Below, one piece after another: positions 31,207-38,711 of a stretch of DNA of 64,000 bases; positions within the stretch are counted from its first letter, which is position 1, and the number at the start of each line of letters is the position of its first letter. A model generated the notes under the pieces. That model had not been told where the DNA came from. It saw nothing but the letters and a program-made list of their open reading frames with translations, and did no database searches. The position numbers and the translations under genes are program-made. This stretch comes from Streptomyces fungicidicus (lineage in GTDB: Bacteria > Actinomycetota > Actinomycetes > Streptomycetales > Streptomycetaceae): the NCBI RefSeq assembly GCF_003665435.1, contig NZ_CP023407.1, positions 4,761,501 to 4,825,500 on the forward strand. The letters are read 5' to 3'.

Positions 31207-33411
31207 TCATCCCCGGCCGAAGGTCTTCTCCAGCTCGTCGAGGTTCGCCCGGGTGGTCTCCCAGAGGGCCTTCTGCGCGTCGTGCACGTCCGCCACCGCT
31301 GCCGCGTGGTCGTCGAGCAGGGCCGTCGCCCGCTCCCTCAGCCGGGGGCCGAGCTCCCGGTCGTGCACGGACAGCCCCCACTCCTCGCGGCCGATGTCGG
31401 AGAGGAAGTAGGCGAGCTTCGGGTGGGAGACGAGGCTGAGGATCGGCGTGCCGCAGCCGAACGGGATCATCCCCGCGTGCCCGCGCATCCCGATCACCAG
31501 CCGCGAGCGGCGGTACAGCCCGCGGATGCCGTCGTTCGTCATGTCGTACAGCTGTTCCACGGGCAGCGCGATGCCGTGCTCCCGGCGCAGGTCGTGCACG
31601 AACTTCTCGTCGGCGGGCATATGGGCCGCGTACCGTACGTCGGCCCGCTCCCGCAGGCCGCCGAGCGCGGTGGCCATCTGGGCGAGGAAGTGGCCGTAGT
31701 CGTGGCCGAAGCGCAGGCCCGCGCGGTCGTAGGCGCAGTTGACCAGGACGGTGTCGTCCCGCTCCACCGGGCCGGACAGGGCGGGGTCGAGGTGGCGGGC
31801 GACCGTGGTGGGGCAGGGCTGGTAGCGCACCCGGTCGCGCAGCGGCCCGGGGAGCAGTTCGCGGACCCGCTCGATCGAGCCGTGGTTGCGCAGCCCGAAG
31901 AACGCCGACCGTTCGACGAGCACCCGCAGGCTCTCGGCGAACCGGCCGCGGCGGTACTGCTGCCCGTCGAACACGTTGTAGCCGACGGCGAACACCGCCA
32001 GCGGCGCGGTGAGCCGGGCCAGCAGGTCGTCCGGGACGTTCCACTGCCAGTGGCTGTTGCCGTTCGGGGAGGTGTCCGGCAGGAACAGCCCGCCGCCGCC
32101 CACGACCACCCCGCGCCGGGCGTTGAGCTCCTCCAGCGTCGCCTCGTCGACCAGCCGGTGCACCGGCTGCTGGTACCAGTGGCGCGGGCCGGTGTCGGTG
32201 CCGAAGCACCTCCGCACGGCCTCGGGCAGCACCTTGTCGCCCGCGTTCTCCTGCCCCTCGGCGAACAGCGCCACGTGCGCCAGCTGCTCCCCGGCGGGGA
32301 GCGGCTCCGGCTGCTCGCCGGGGTCCTGCGCGCGAGTACGGACGTACCAGCCGTGGCAGCCGGAGTCGGTGGGGTCGGCCTCCAGACCCGCGCGGGCGTA
32401 GGCGTGCGCCTGCGCCTCCCGCCCGCACAGCCACGCCAGCCGCGCGAGCTGGGCGAAGGCGCGCGGGGCGACGTCGGGGGACGCCGCCGCCAGCAGCAGC
32501 CGGGCCTCGGCCTCGTCGTAGCGCGACAGCGCCATCAGGCAGACGCCCAGCGTCTCCTGGCAGCGCGGCGCGTCCAGCCGGTCGCCGACGACCGGGGCGA
32601 GGACGTCGACGGCCTCGTCGTAACGGCCCTGCCTGCGGTAGACGTCGGCGACCGTACGGGCCAGGTCGAGCGAGGGACGCGCCCGCAGCAGGGGCGGCGC
32701 GAGGTGCGCCAGGAGGTCGGGGTGCTTCTCGCCGGGGAGGGCGCAGTAGGCGGCCCGGAACTCCTCGTCGCCCATCTCGAAGCGGCGCCGCGCCTCGGCG
32801 GCCGGACCGTACCCGGGCTCGTCGGGCGGGCCGGTGAAGTGCAGGACGGCGACGTGCGGGGGCACCGGCGTGTCGTCGTACAGCCGGCGAGTGAGGAAGT
32901 CGTACCGCGCGTCGACCGGCGTCAGGACCCCCTCGGGCACCCCCGCGTCCGGGCCGGCGCCGTCCGTGTCGGCGCGCTGGATCACCCGCAGCCCGTCCGG
33001 CAGGACCTCACGCCGCTCGCGCCCCTCCCCGTCGCAGCGCGACTGCGGTACGGCGCCCACCCCGTGCCGCATCCGCAGCAGCTCGCCGAGGTCCCCCAGC
33101 ACCACCATGCCGGGCGCGAACGCCACGACGGTGTCGTAGCCCTCCAGCCGGTGGACGTCGCGGCGGTCGTCCGCGCGGCGCGCGACCACCCGCGGGTGCA
33201 GCCGGCGCAGCGGTTCGAAGGCGGAGTCCGGCAGCCCCGGGTGCAGCACCACGAAGTCCTCGCACACGCCCGGGTTGGTGAGCGCCAGGCTGCGCAGCAG
33301 CACGGGCAGGGCGGGCAGGCCGTCGGCGCCGGTGTGGACGGCGAAGGCGATCCGGCGTCTGCCGGTGACGGTGCTCCGGTCGTCCGCGGAGGATGCGGAG
33401 GTCTGGGTCAT
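31207..33411 (-). CDS. Three-part fusion: glycosyltransferase-like domain, TPR-like helices, polysaccharide pyruvyltransferase domain
   Basis: 734 residues; the ATG overlaps the upstream stop (ATGA). Residues about 20-215 (RRIAFAVHTGADGLPALPVL, GYDTVVAFAPGMVVLGDLGEL) look like a GT8-type nucleotide-sugar domain. Residues about 255-345 have two TPR-like pairs (VADVYRRQGRYDEAVDVL and MALSRYDEAEARLLL). The C-terminal part (about 375-690) matches polysaccharide pyruvyltransferases (AEGQENAGDKVLPEAV, GVVVGGGGLFLPDT, FFGLRNHGSIERV, VIGMRGHAGMIPFGCGTPIL). It may add a sugar and a pyruvate ketal to the polymer. Domain limits are estimates. Confidence 0.8.
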   Translation of the reverse strand: MTQTSASSADDRSTVTGRRRIAFAVHTGADGLPALPVLLRSLALTNPGVCEDFVVLHPGLPDSAFEPLRRLHPRVVARRADDRRDVHRLEGYDTVVAFAPGMVVLGDLGELLRMRHGVGAVPQSRCDGEGRERREVLPDGLRVIQRADTDGAGPDAGVPEGVLTPVDARYDFLTRRLYDDTPVPPHVAVLHFTGPPDEPGYGPAAEARRRFEMGDEEFRAAYCALPGEKHPDLLAHLAPPLLRARPSLDLARTVADVYRRQGRYDEAVDVLAPVVGDRLDAPRCQETLGVCLMALSRYDEAEARLLLAAASPDVAPRAFAQLARLAWLCGREAQAHAYARAGLEADPTDSGCHGWYVRTRAQDPGEQPEPLPAGEQLAHVALFAEGQENAGDKVLPEAVRRCFGTDTGPRHWYQQPVHRLVDEATLEELNARRGVVVGGGGLFLPDTSPNGNSHWQWNVPDDLLARLTAPLAVFAVGYNVFDGQQYRRGRFAESLRVLVERSAFFGLRNHGSIERVRELLPGPLRDRVRYQPCPTTVARHLDPALSGPVERDDTVLVNCAYDRAGLRFGHDYGHFLAQMATALGGLRERADVRYAAHMPADEKFVHDLRREHGIALPVEQLYDMTNDGIRGLYRRSRLVIGMRGHAGMIPFGCGTPILSLVSHPKLAYFLSDIGREEWGLSVHDRELGPRLRERATALLDDHAAAVADVHDAQKALWETTRANLDELEKTFGRG

Positions 33412-34655
33412 CGCAGGGCGATCCTCATCTTGCTGTCGTCGACGTGCGTCGCGCGTTCCATGACCCACTCGGCCTCCTCCGGCCGCAGCCGGCCGGGCTT
33501 GTCGAAGCCGATGAGGTCCAGGCGGGGGCTGACGTCCAGGAAGTCCAGCAGCCGCAGGACGGTGAAGGCGGTGCTCGTTCCCGGGTCCCGGCGGTCCTCG
33601 CCCAGCAGCGCCGGGTCGCTCAGCGGCCGGCGCAGGGAGGCGTCACCGATGTGCTCCTGCGCCCCGGGCGCGAGCCGCTGCCGGGTGGCGCGCCGCCAGG
33701 CGGCGGCCGGGTCGCCGAACACCAGCCGGATGCCGGCGGGCTGCGTCCAGGCGGGGCCGTCCCACGGGGCGGCGCCCCGCAGCGAGACCGCGTGCAGCCC
33801 GGTGCGCTCGCCGGTGCCGTCCGCCCTGAGACGGAAGGAGTCGCAGCGGACCACCAGGTCGTAGCCGTCGATCTCGGCGCCCAGCCCGCTCCCGGCGACC
33901 TCCGAGGCGTTCGACACCAGACACACCGTGCGCCCCGCGACCAGACCGCGCAGCCCGCCGACCCCGACGGGCGTGCTCCCGCCGAGCAGGGGGTCGGGCA
34001 TCCCGGACCGCTCGACGAGCCGCCGGTAGGCGCCGTACAGGTCCAGCAGGCGCCGTACGGCCGGGTCGGACGGGCCGGGGTCGGCCATCCGCGCCTGCAC
34101 GAAGGCGGTGAACTCCGGCACCGCGACCGAGGTGGGCCGTGCGGTGAGATCGCGCAGCGGGCCGCCGGACTCCGGGAACAGCGCGGCCGCCTCCTCCAGG
34201 CACTCCCGCCGGCGCCGCAGCGTGTCGATCCTGCGGGCGACCTCCACGGCCGTCTCGCTGTCCCGCAGCAGCGTGAGATGACGCTCGTAGCACTCCAGCG
34301 CCTCGTCCCCGCGGCCGAGCCCGTCCAGCGCGCGTCCGCGCAGCCGCCAGGCGCCCTTGGACCGCTGCCGGAGTTCCGTGGACGTCTCGGCGACGCCCAG
34401 GGCCAGATCCAGTCCGCCGGCCTCCAGCGCGCGCTCGCCGACCTGGAGCAGGGCGTCGAAGGGATCGGCCCCCGGGGCGTCGAAGGAGCTGGTGAGGACG
34501 CCGATCGCCTGGGTGAGGCGGGTGTCCCGGGCGGTGGGCCGGCCGTCCCGTGCCGCGAGGTACTCACCGCACAGCCGCACGCCCCGGGCGTAGAGGTCCC
34601 GCCTGGCGGCCTCCTTCTGCCGGGCCGTGAACAATCCCGCCAGGGGGTTCGTCAT
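33408..34655 (-). CDS. GT29-like sialyltransferase homologue with helical N-terminal domain
   Basis: 415 residues; ATG with GGAGGACGG upstream. The N-terminal 210 residues are helical and TPR-like (ALDGLGRGDEALECYERHL). The C-terminal half has VCLVSNASEVAGSGLGAEID followed by GYDLVVRCD (243-272), which closely follows sialylmotif L of eukaryotic GT29 sialyltransferases (a GN-x-G-x-x-IDxxDxVxRxN-like pattern). Then PGTSTAFTVLRLLDF and DLIGFD (358-385) resemble sialylmotif S. A His at 404 follows. This fits transfer of a nonulosonic acid from the CMP donor made by NeuA. The family link is by my own reading of motifs. Confidence 0.65.
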   Translation of the reverse strand: MTNPLAGLFTARQKEAARRDLYARGVRLCGEYLAARDGRPTARDTRLTQAIGVLTSSFDAPGADPFDALLQVGERALEAGGLDLALGVAETSTELRQRSKGAWRLRGRALDGLGRGDEALECYERHLTLLRDSETAVEVARRIDTLRRRRECLEEAAALFPESGGPLRDLTARPTSVAVPEFTAFVQARMADPGPSDPAVRRLLDLYGAYRRLVERSGMPDPLLGGSTPVGVGGLRGLVAGRTVCLVSNASEVAGSGLGAEIDGYDLVVRCDSFRLRADGTGERTGLHAVSLRGAAPWDGPAWTQPAGIRLVFGDPAAAWRRATRQRLAPGAQEHIGDASLRRPLSDPALLGEDRRDPGTSTAFTVLRLLDFLDVSPRLDLIGFDKPGRLRPEEAEWVMERATHVDDSKMRIALR

Positions 34656-34767
34656 GGTTCCACCGTCCTCCGATCGGAGGCCGAGCGTGCCCGAGCGCGG
34701 CGGGCCGGCGGTGGCGTCCGTATGGACAAGGGGTGAACAGTCGGCCTCCAACATCCCGACTCGAGCC

Positions 34768-34795
34768 CCGGAGGGGCTGCTCTCAGCCCCTCCGG
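34768..34795. terminator. Terminator inside a common Streptomyces intergenic repeat
   Basis: CCGGAGGGGCTG and its exact complement around CTCT: a perfect 12-bp stem between the second polysialyltransferase gene and the GT29-like gene. The sequence after it (CGTTTGAGCAGCGGGGGTCC, then a second hairpin GGGGGCAGCGCCCCC) follows a pattern I recall from many Streptomyces intergenic regions. The hairpin is seen directly; repeat status is from memory. Confidence 0.7.
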
Positions 34796-34858
34796 CGTTT
34801 GAGCAGCGGGGGTCCGGGGGCAGCGCCCCCGGGAAGGCGGCGGGCGGCGGGGGCGCGC

Positions 34859-36187
34859 TCAGCGCCCGATCGCCTTCCTCAGCGCCCGCGCCCGCCGCAC
34901 CACCCGCCGGGCGGTGGTGCTGCGGGGCAGGAACGCCAGCCGCCTCGGAATACCACCGGGAAGCCCCAGCGAGGTCAGCCGCTTCCGGCGGAACCAGTGA
35001 CGGGTGCCCGGCCCGAAGCGCCGGGCGAGATACCGCTCGGCGGCCGGCCGCAGCCCCGGATGGATCTGCGGCTGCATGGTGAACCCGAGCGCGGTCACCA
35101 GTTCGTCCACGTCCTCCGGCGGAACGGCGCTCTCCGTGCCGTCGCCCTCCAGGTCCGGCAGCAGCGCGTCCGCCAGCACCGCCGGGACACGGTCCCCGTG
35201 CTGATAGGGCGTCAGCCGTTCGAGCAGCCGCCCGGTGCCGACGCGGGCGACCGGCAGCCCGTAGAGCGCGGACGCCGTGAACAGCGCGGTCGAGAAGCAG
35301 CCGACAACCAGCGCCGGCCGGGACCGCGCGAACAGCACCTCCGCGGGGACGGGGACGTCGACGACGGTGAGGTCCGCCCCGAGCCGCTCCGCCTCGGCCC
35401 GCAGCGCGCCGCTGTGCCGGACCGGCGCGGCCGGATGCGGCTGGAAGACCACGGCCCGGTGGCCGCGCGCGACCGCCCCCCGCAGCATCCGCGCGTGCAG
35501 GTCCTCCTCCTCGAAGGAGAGGACGCCGAGCGCGGACAGGCGCTGGCCGAGCAGCAGCGCCGAGTCCTCCGGCAGCACGGGCAACTCGTCGACGGCCTCC
35601 GCCATTTCACCGACCGCCTTCAGCAGGGCCTCGGCCGGCACCACACGGGCCGGCACCCCGAACTCGGTCAGCAGCAGCGGCGTCAGGCCCGGCACCAGGT
35701 CCGGGTGCAGCAACTGCCGCACCCGCGTGCCGATCAGCGGGTCGAGCTTCTTGCGCGTGGGGCCGTAGCTCATCAGCCCGTCGGCGTAGACGTGGACCGG
35801 GGCGCCGGTGAACACCTGGGCCACCGTGACGGCCGGGGGGACCGCCAGGGACTCCAGGACCAGCTCCACCCGGTCGTCGCCGAGCCGCCACAGCCGCCGC
35901 AGATGACGCTCGAGCAGCGGGACGTCCTCGGCGCGCGGGATCCAGGCGGCCGGGTGGAAGGGGCTGACGGCCTCGTTCCAGGACAGCACGTCGTCGAAGT
36001 GGTCGCGCAGCGGCGCGAAGCCCGGTGTCCCGTCCACCGCCGGGGTGCTCTCCGGGACGGCGGAGGTGTTGGCGACCAGCAGGACCCGCCGCTCCGCCTC
36101 CGCGAAGCAGTCGGACTCGATCGCGGCCGCCAGCGTCGCCAGGCCGTACGACGACGAGACGCAGAAGATCTGGGTGGTGCGGGACAT
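34859..36187 (-). CDS. Polysialyltransferase-family glycosyltransferase (second copy)
   Basis: 442 residues from the ATG (a GTG one codon earlier is possible). It aligns throughout with the first copy: TTQIFCVSSSYGLATLAAAI, VYADGLMSYGPTRK, QPHPAAP and GCFSTAL, with the same MQPQIHPGLRPAAERYL region and a basic tail. The CMP-binding HP and S/T motifs are kept, so both copies should be active, perhaps with different linkage or acceptor. The start shares one base with the stop of the GT2 gene (TGATG). Confidence 0.87.
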   Translation of the reverse strand: MSRTTQIFCVSSSYGLATLAAAIESDCFAEAERRVLLVANTSAVPESTPAVDGTPGFAPLRDHFDDVLSWNEAVSPFHPAAWIPRAEDVPLLERHLRRLWRLGDDRVELVLESLAVPPAVTVAQVFTGAPVHVYADGLMSYGPTRKKLDPLIGTRVRQLLHPDLVPGLTPLLLTEFGVPARVVPAEALLKAVGEMAEAVDELPVLPEDSALLLGQRLSALGVLSFEEEDLHARMLRGAVARGHRAVVFQPHPAAPVRHSGALRAEAERLGADLTVVDVPVPAEVLFARSRPALVVGCFSTALFTASALYGLPVARVGTGRLLERLTPYQHGDRVPAVLADALLPDLEGDGTESAVPPEDVDELVTALGFTMQPQIHPGLRPAAERYLARRFGPGTRHWFRRKRLTSLGLPGGIPRRLAFLPRSTTARRVVRRARALRKAIGR

Positions 36188-37173
36188 CACGCGGTCCCCT
36201 TCCCGGCGCCCGTGCGGCGCCGCAGCCGCCGCAGCCGGGCGGAACGTTCCATGTCCATGGTCGCCAGCACCTCGCCGAGCACGTCCTGCGGCAGCCGGCC
36301 CAGCGCCGCCGCGCTCATCTCCCGCAGCCGCCCGGCCACGGCAGGTTCGAACTTGTCCTCCTCGGCCAGATGGTGGGCCATGATCGCGCAGTACTGCCGC
36401 ACCGCCTTGGGCAGCAGCCGGCCGGCGTCCCGGTCCGCCGCCGTCTCCTCGACGATCTGGTCGAAGGCCCGGATGAAGTCGAGCTGGCGCACGTCACCGA
36501 TCCGGGTGAGGGAGGAGGCGACGTCGCGCCGGTAGAACACGCCGAGCAGGCCGACCACGGCGAACGACTCCGCCTCCCGGTGCAGCTTCCACGTCCACGG
36601 CCGGTCCTCGGCCGTGTGCAGCCCCTCGGTGAAGTGCAGCAGCCCCCGCTCCAGCAGCCGCCGGTGGTAGACGCCGGCCCAGACGGTGACGTAGTCCACC
36701 GAAGTGGTCCGGTCGGCCGGCAGGATCGCGTCCCGCGGGTCCAGCACCTCGTCGCGCAGGCCCACCGGCACCCGGTGCACGGTCCGCGCGCGGCCGGTGA
36801 CCCGCACATGGTCGGTGCGGACGAAGTCGCAGCCCAACCGCTCGATGGACGCGACCAGTTCGGGAAGATGGCCGGGGGCGAGCCAGTCGTCGCCGTCCAG
36901 GAACGCCAGGTACTCGCCGCGCGCCGCGTCCAGCCCGGTGTTGCGCGCGGTGGCGATGCCCTCATTCTTGGCATGACGGATGTGGCGCACCTGCGCGACA
37001 CCCGACAGCTCCTCGGCCGCACGCTCGAGAATCGCCGGGGTCTCGTCCTCGGAATGGTCGTCGACCAGAACGAACTCGAAATCCGGCCGGGCGTTCGCGC
37101 GAAGACTTCTGAGGGTGTCCGGGGCGTATTGCCGAACGTTGCAGAACGGGACGATCACGGAAAGCTTTGGCAC
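36187..37173 (-). CDS. GT2-family glycosyltransferase (second copy)
   Basis: 328 residues from a GTG (VPKLSVIVPFCN), matching the start of the first copy; the frame is open 36 codons further but that stretch lies in the promoter. Motifs: LVDDHSEDET, NEGIATARNTGLDAA, FLDGDDW, WAGVYHRRLL and AEDRPWTWKLHREA. It is the first gene of the left-hand arm of the cluster and sits almost at the predicted transcription start, so the mRNA is probably leaderless. Paired with the second polysialyltransferase gene. Confidence 0.88.
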   Translation of the reverse strand: MPKLSVIVPFCNVRQYAPDTLRSLRANARPDFEFVLVDDHSEDETPAILERAAEELSGVAQVRHIRHAKNEGIATARNTGLDAARGEYLAFLDGDDWLAPGHLPELVASIERLGCDFVRTDHVRVTGRARTVHRVPVGLRDEVLDPRDAILPADRTTSVDYVTVWAGVYHRRLLERGLLHFTEGLHTAEDRPWTWKLHREAESFAVVGLLGVFYRRDVASSLTRIGDVRQLDFIRAFDQIVEETAADRDAGRLLPKAVRQYCAIMAHHLAEEDKFEPAVAGRLREMSAAALGRLPQDVLGEVLATMDMERSARLRRLRRRTGAGKGTA

Positions 37174-37180
37174 TCGCAGA

Positions 37181-37207
37181 ACACTAGGAGACCCGCCGTC
37201 AGGGCAA
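37181..37207 (-). promoter_or_regulatory. Probable promoter of the left arm of the polymer cluster
   Basis: On the minus strand GTTGCC, a 16-base spacer and TAGTGT form a fair -35/-10 pair. The start of transcription would fall at or next to the GTG of the GT2 gene, giving a leaderless message, which fits the lack of a ribosome site. Confidence 0.45.
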
Positions 37208-37321
37208 CTTTCCGGTGACCGTACAGGGGGTGAACTCCGTGTGTCGGTACGGTGTATCGCGCCTACGCGGCCCGCTTCCACGGGCCGGTTCGGCTCTCGG
37301 TGGGGTGTTGTTAACTTTTCG

Positions 37322-37350
37322 TTGATTCACGGTTGGGCCATACCTAGATT
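37322..37350 (+). promoter_or_regulatory. Promoter of the right arm of the polymer cluster
   Basis: TTGATT, a 17-base spacer and TAGATT: a strong match to the main vegetative sigma consensus, inside a rare AT-rich stretch. The predicted start, about 37357, is 15 bases before the first GTG, so the leader is very short and no ribosome site is seen. It is back to back with the left-arm promoter. Confidence 0.7.
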
Positions 37351-37371
37351 TCGCTTCCTAGCGTCTTCGGC

Positions 37372-38679
37372 GTGCCAGCAAGTGCAACGAAGCCCCTCAG
37401 GGTGGCGGTCCTCGCGGATTCCGACACCCGGTGGAAATGGGGCGCCCTCACCGCCGACCGCGTCGCGCCGCGCGAAATCCGTCTTGACGGATTCCTGCTG
37501 CGGGGCCGCGCCACGCCCACCGCCCGCCAGCTCGGCGAGGTCGGAGTCCGCGCGGACTCGCTCCGCGAGGTCACCGCCGTCGAGTTCCTGCGCGCGATGC
37601 GCGAGGAGTCGTACGACGTCCTCGTGCTCGCCCTGGTCGGCGGCGGCGTGCAGGCGATGCTGCACGGCCTCAAGCGCGTCTGGGAGGACCGGCCCGACCG
37701 GCCCGTCGTCGTCACCGGCTACGTCGGCGTCGTCTACGAGAAGCTCGCCGACGGCCTGCTGCTGCGCCACGGCGCCGACCTGGTGCTCGCCAACTCCCGC
37801 CAGGACGCGGAGCGTTTCCGCGCCGTGTACGAGGGAGTGGGCGCCGACGCCGGCTCGGTGACCGAGGTCGCGCTGCCGTTCCTCGGCGGGGACGCCTACA
37901 CCGGCGAACACGACCCCTACACCGTGGTGTTCGCGGCCCAGCCCTCCGTGCCGGCCAGCCGCAGGGACCGTACGTACCTGCTGAACCGGCTGCTGGAGCA
38001 CGCCCGCCGGCACCCGGAGCGCGAGGTGCTGCTGAAGCTGCGCTCCAGGCCCGGCGAGCACACCACGCACATCGAGGAACTGCCCTACCAGAAGCTCGCC
38101 CAGCGGCAGGACCTGCCGGCCAACTTCAGCCTCGTGTACGGGCACATGGGCGAGGTCCTGGACCGCACCGACCTCCTCGTCACGGTCAGCTCCACGGCCG
38201 CCCTGGAGTCCCTGCACCGCCGGATCCCCACGGTGATCCTCACCGACCTGGGCATCCGGGAGGCGCTCGGCAACCACCACTTCGTCGGCTCCGGCTGCCT
38301 CGCCTCCTGGGACCAGCTCGACGCGGGACACCGCCCCGGGCCCGACCCGGAGTGGGTCGCCCGGCAGGGCGTCGCGGCGGAGGGCTCCTACGCCACCGCC
38401 TTCGACAGCGCCCGCGAGCGCATCGCCGCGCTGCTCGGCCGCCCCGGCGGACTCCCGCCGCTCACCCCGTACTACACGCCCGTCACCGCGCCCGGCTACC
38501 TGCCCGGCATCCTCGCCCGCCACCACCTCGGCCCGGACGGCTCCCCGCTGCCCGGCGCGCCCGCCGCCGACCGGGAGCCCGGACCGGTCCGGCAGATCGT
38601 GCGCCGGGCGGCGCGCGGCGCCTACCGGCACGGCGTGCAGCGCGTGGCCCCGGTGATCCGCCGGATGGGCGAGCTGTGA
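37372..38679 (+). CDS. DUF6716-type putative glycosyltransferase
   Basis: 435 residues from a GTG. The N-terminus VAVLADSDTRWKWGALTADR, the middle VVVTGYVGVVYEKLADGLLL with GADLVLANSRQDAERF, and the C-terminal LVTVSSTAALESLHRRIPT are the blocks I know from a GT-B-like family annotated as DUF6716 next to neuA/neuB in actinobacteria. The SST block near residue 270 resembles the S/T nucleotide motif of bacterial sialyltransferases. It is the first gene of the right arm and lies directly before neuA, so it probably builds or primes the Kdn polymer. The reaction is unknown. Confidence 0.78.
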   Translation: MPASATKPLRVAVLADSDTRWKWGALTADRVAPREIRLDGFLLRGRATPTARQLGEVGVRADSLREVTAVEFLRAMREESYDVLVLALVGGGVQAMLHGLKRVWEDRPDRPVVVTGYVGVVYEKLADGLLLRHGADLVLANSRQDAERFRAVYEGVGADAGSVTEVALPFLGGDAYTGEHDPYTVVFAAQPSVPASRRDRTYLLNRLLEHARRHPEREVLLKLRSRPGEHTTHIEELPYQKLAQRQDLPANFSLVYGHMGEVLDRTDLLVTVSSTAALESLHRRIPTVILTDLGIREALGNHHFVGSGCLASWDQLDAGHRPGPDPEWVARQGVAAEGSYATAFDSARERIAALLGRPGGLPPLTPYYTPVTAPGYLPGILARHHLGPDGSPLPGAPAADREPGPVRQIVRRAARGAYRHGVQRVAPVIRRMGEL

Positions 38680-38711
38680 CCGGCCCGACCCCCGCTCAAG
38701 GAGCTGATCCC

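Noticed and set aside
29125..33864. A very long open frame (over 1500 codons) on the plus strand opposite the polymer cluster.
   Set aside because: It lies antisense to four genes with clear domains and coupled starts. Its composition (His, Arg, Gln, Pro rich) is that of a shadow frame in high-GC DNA.
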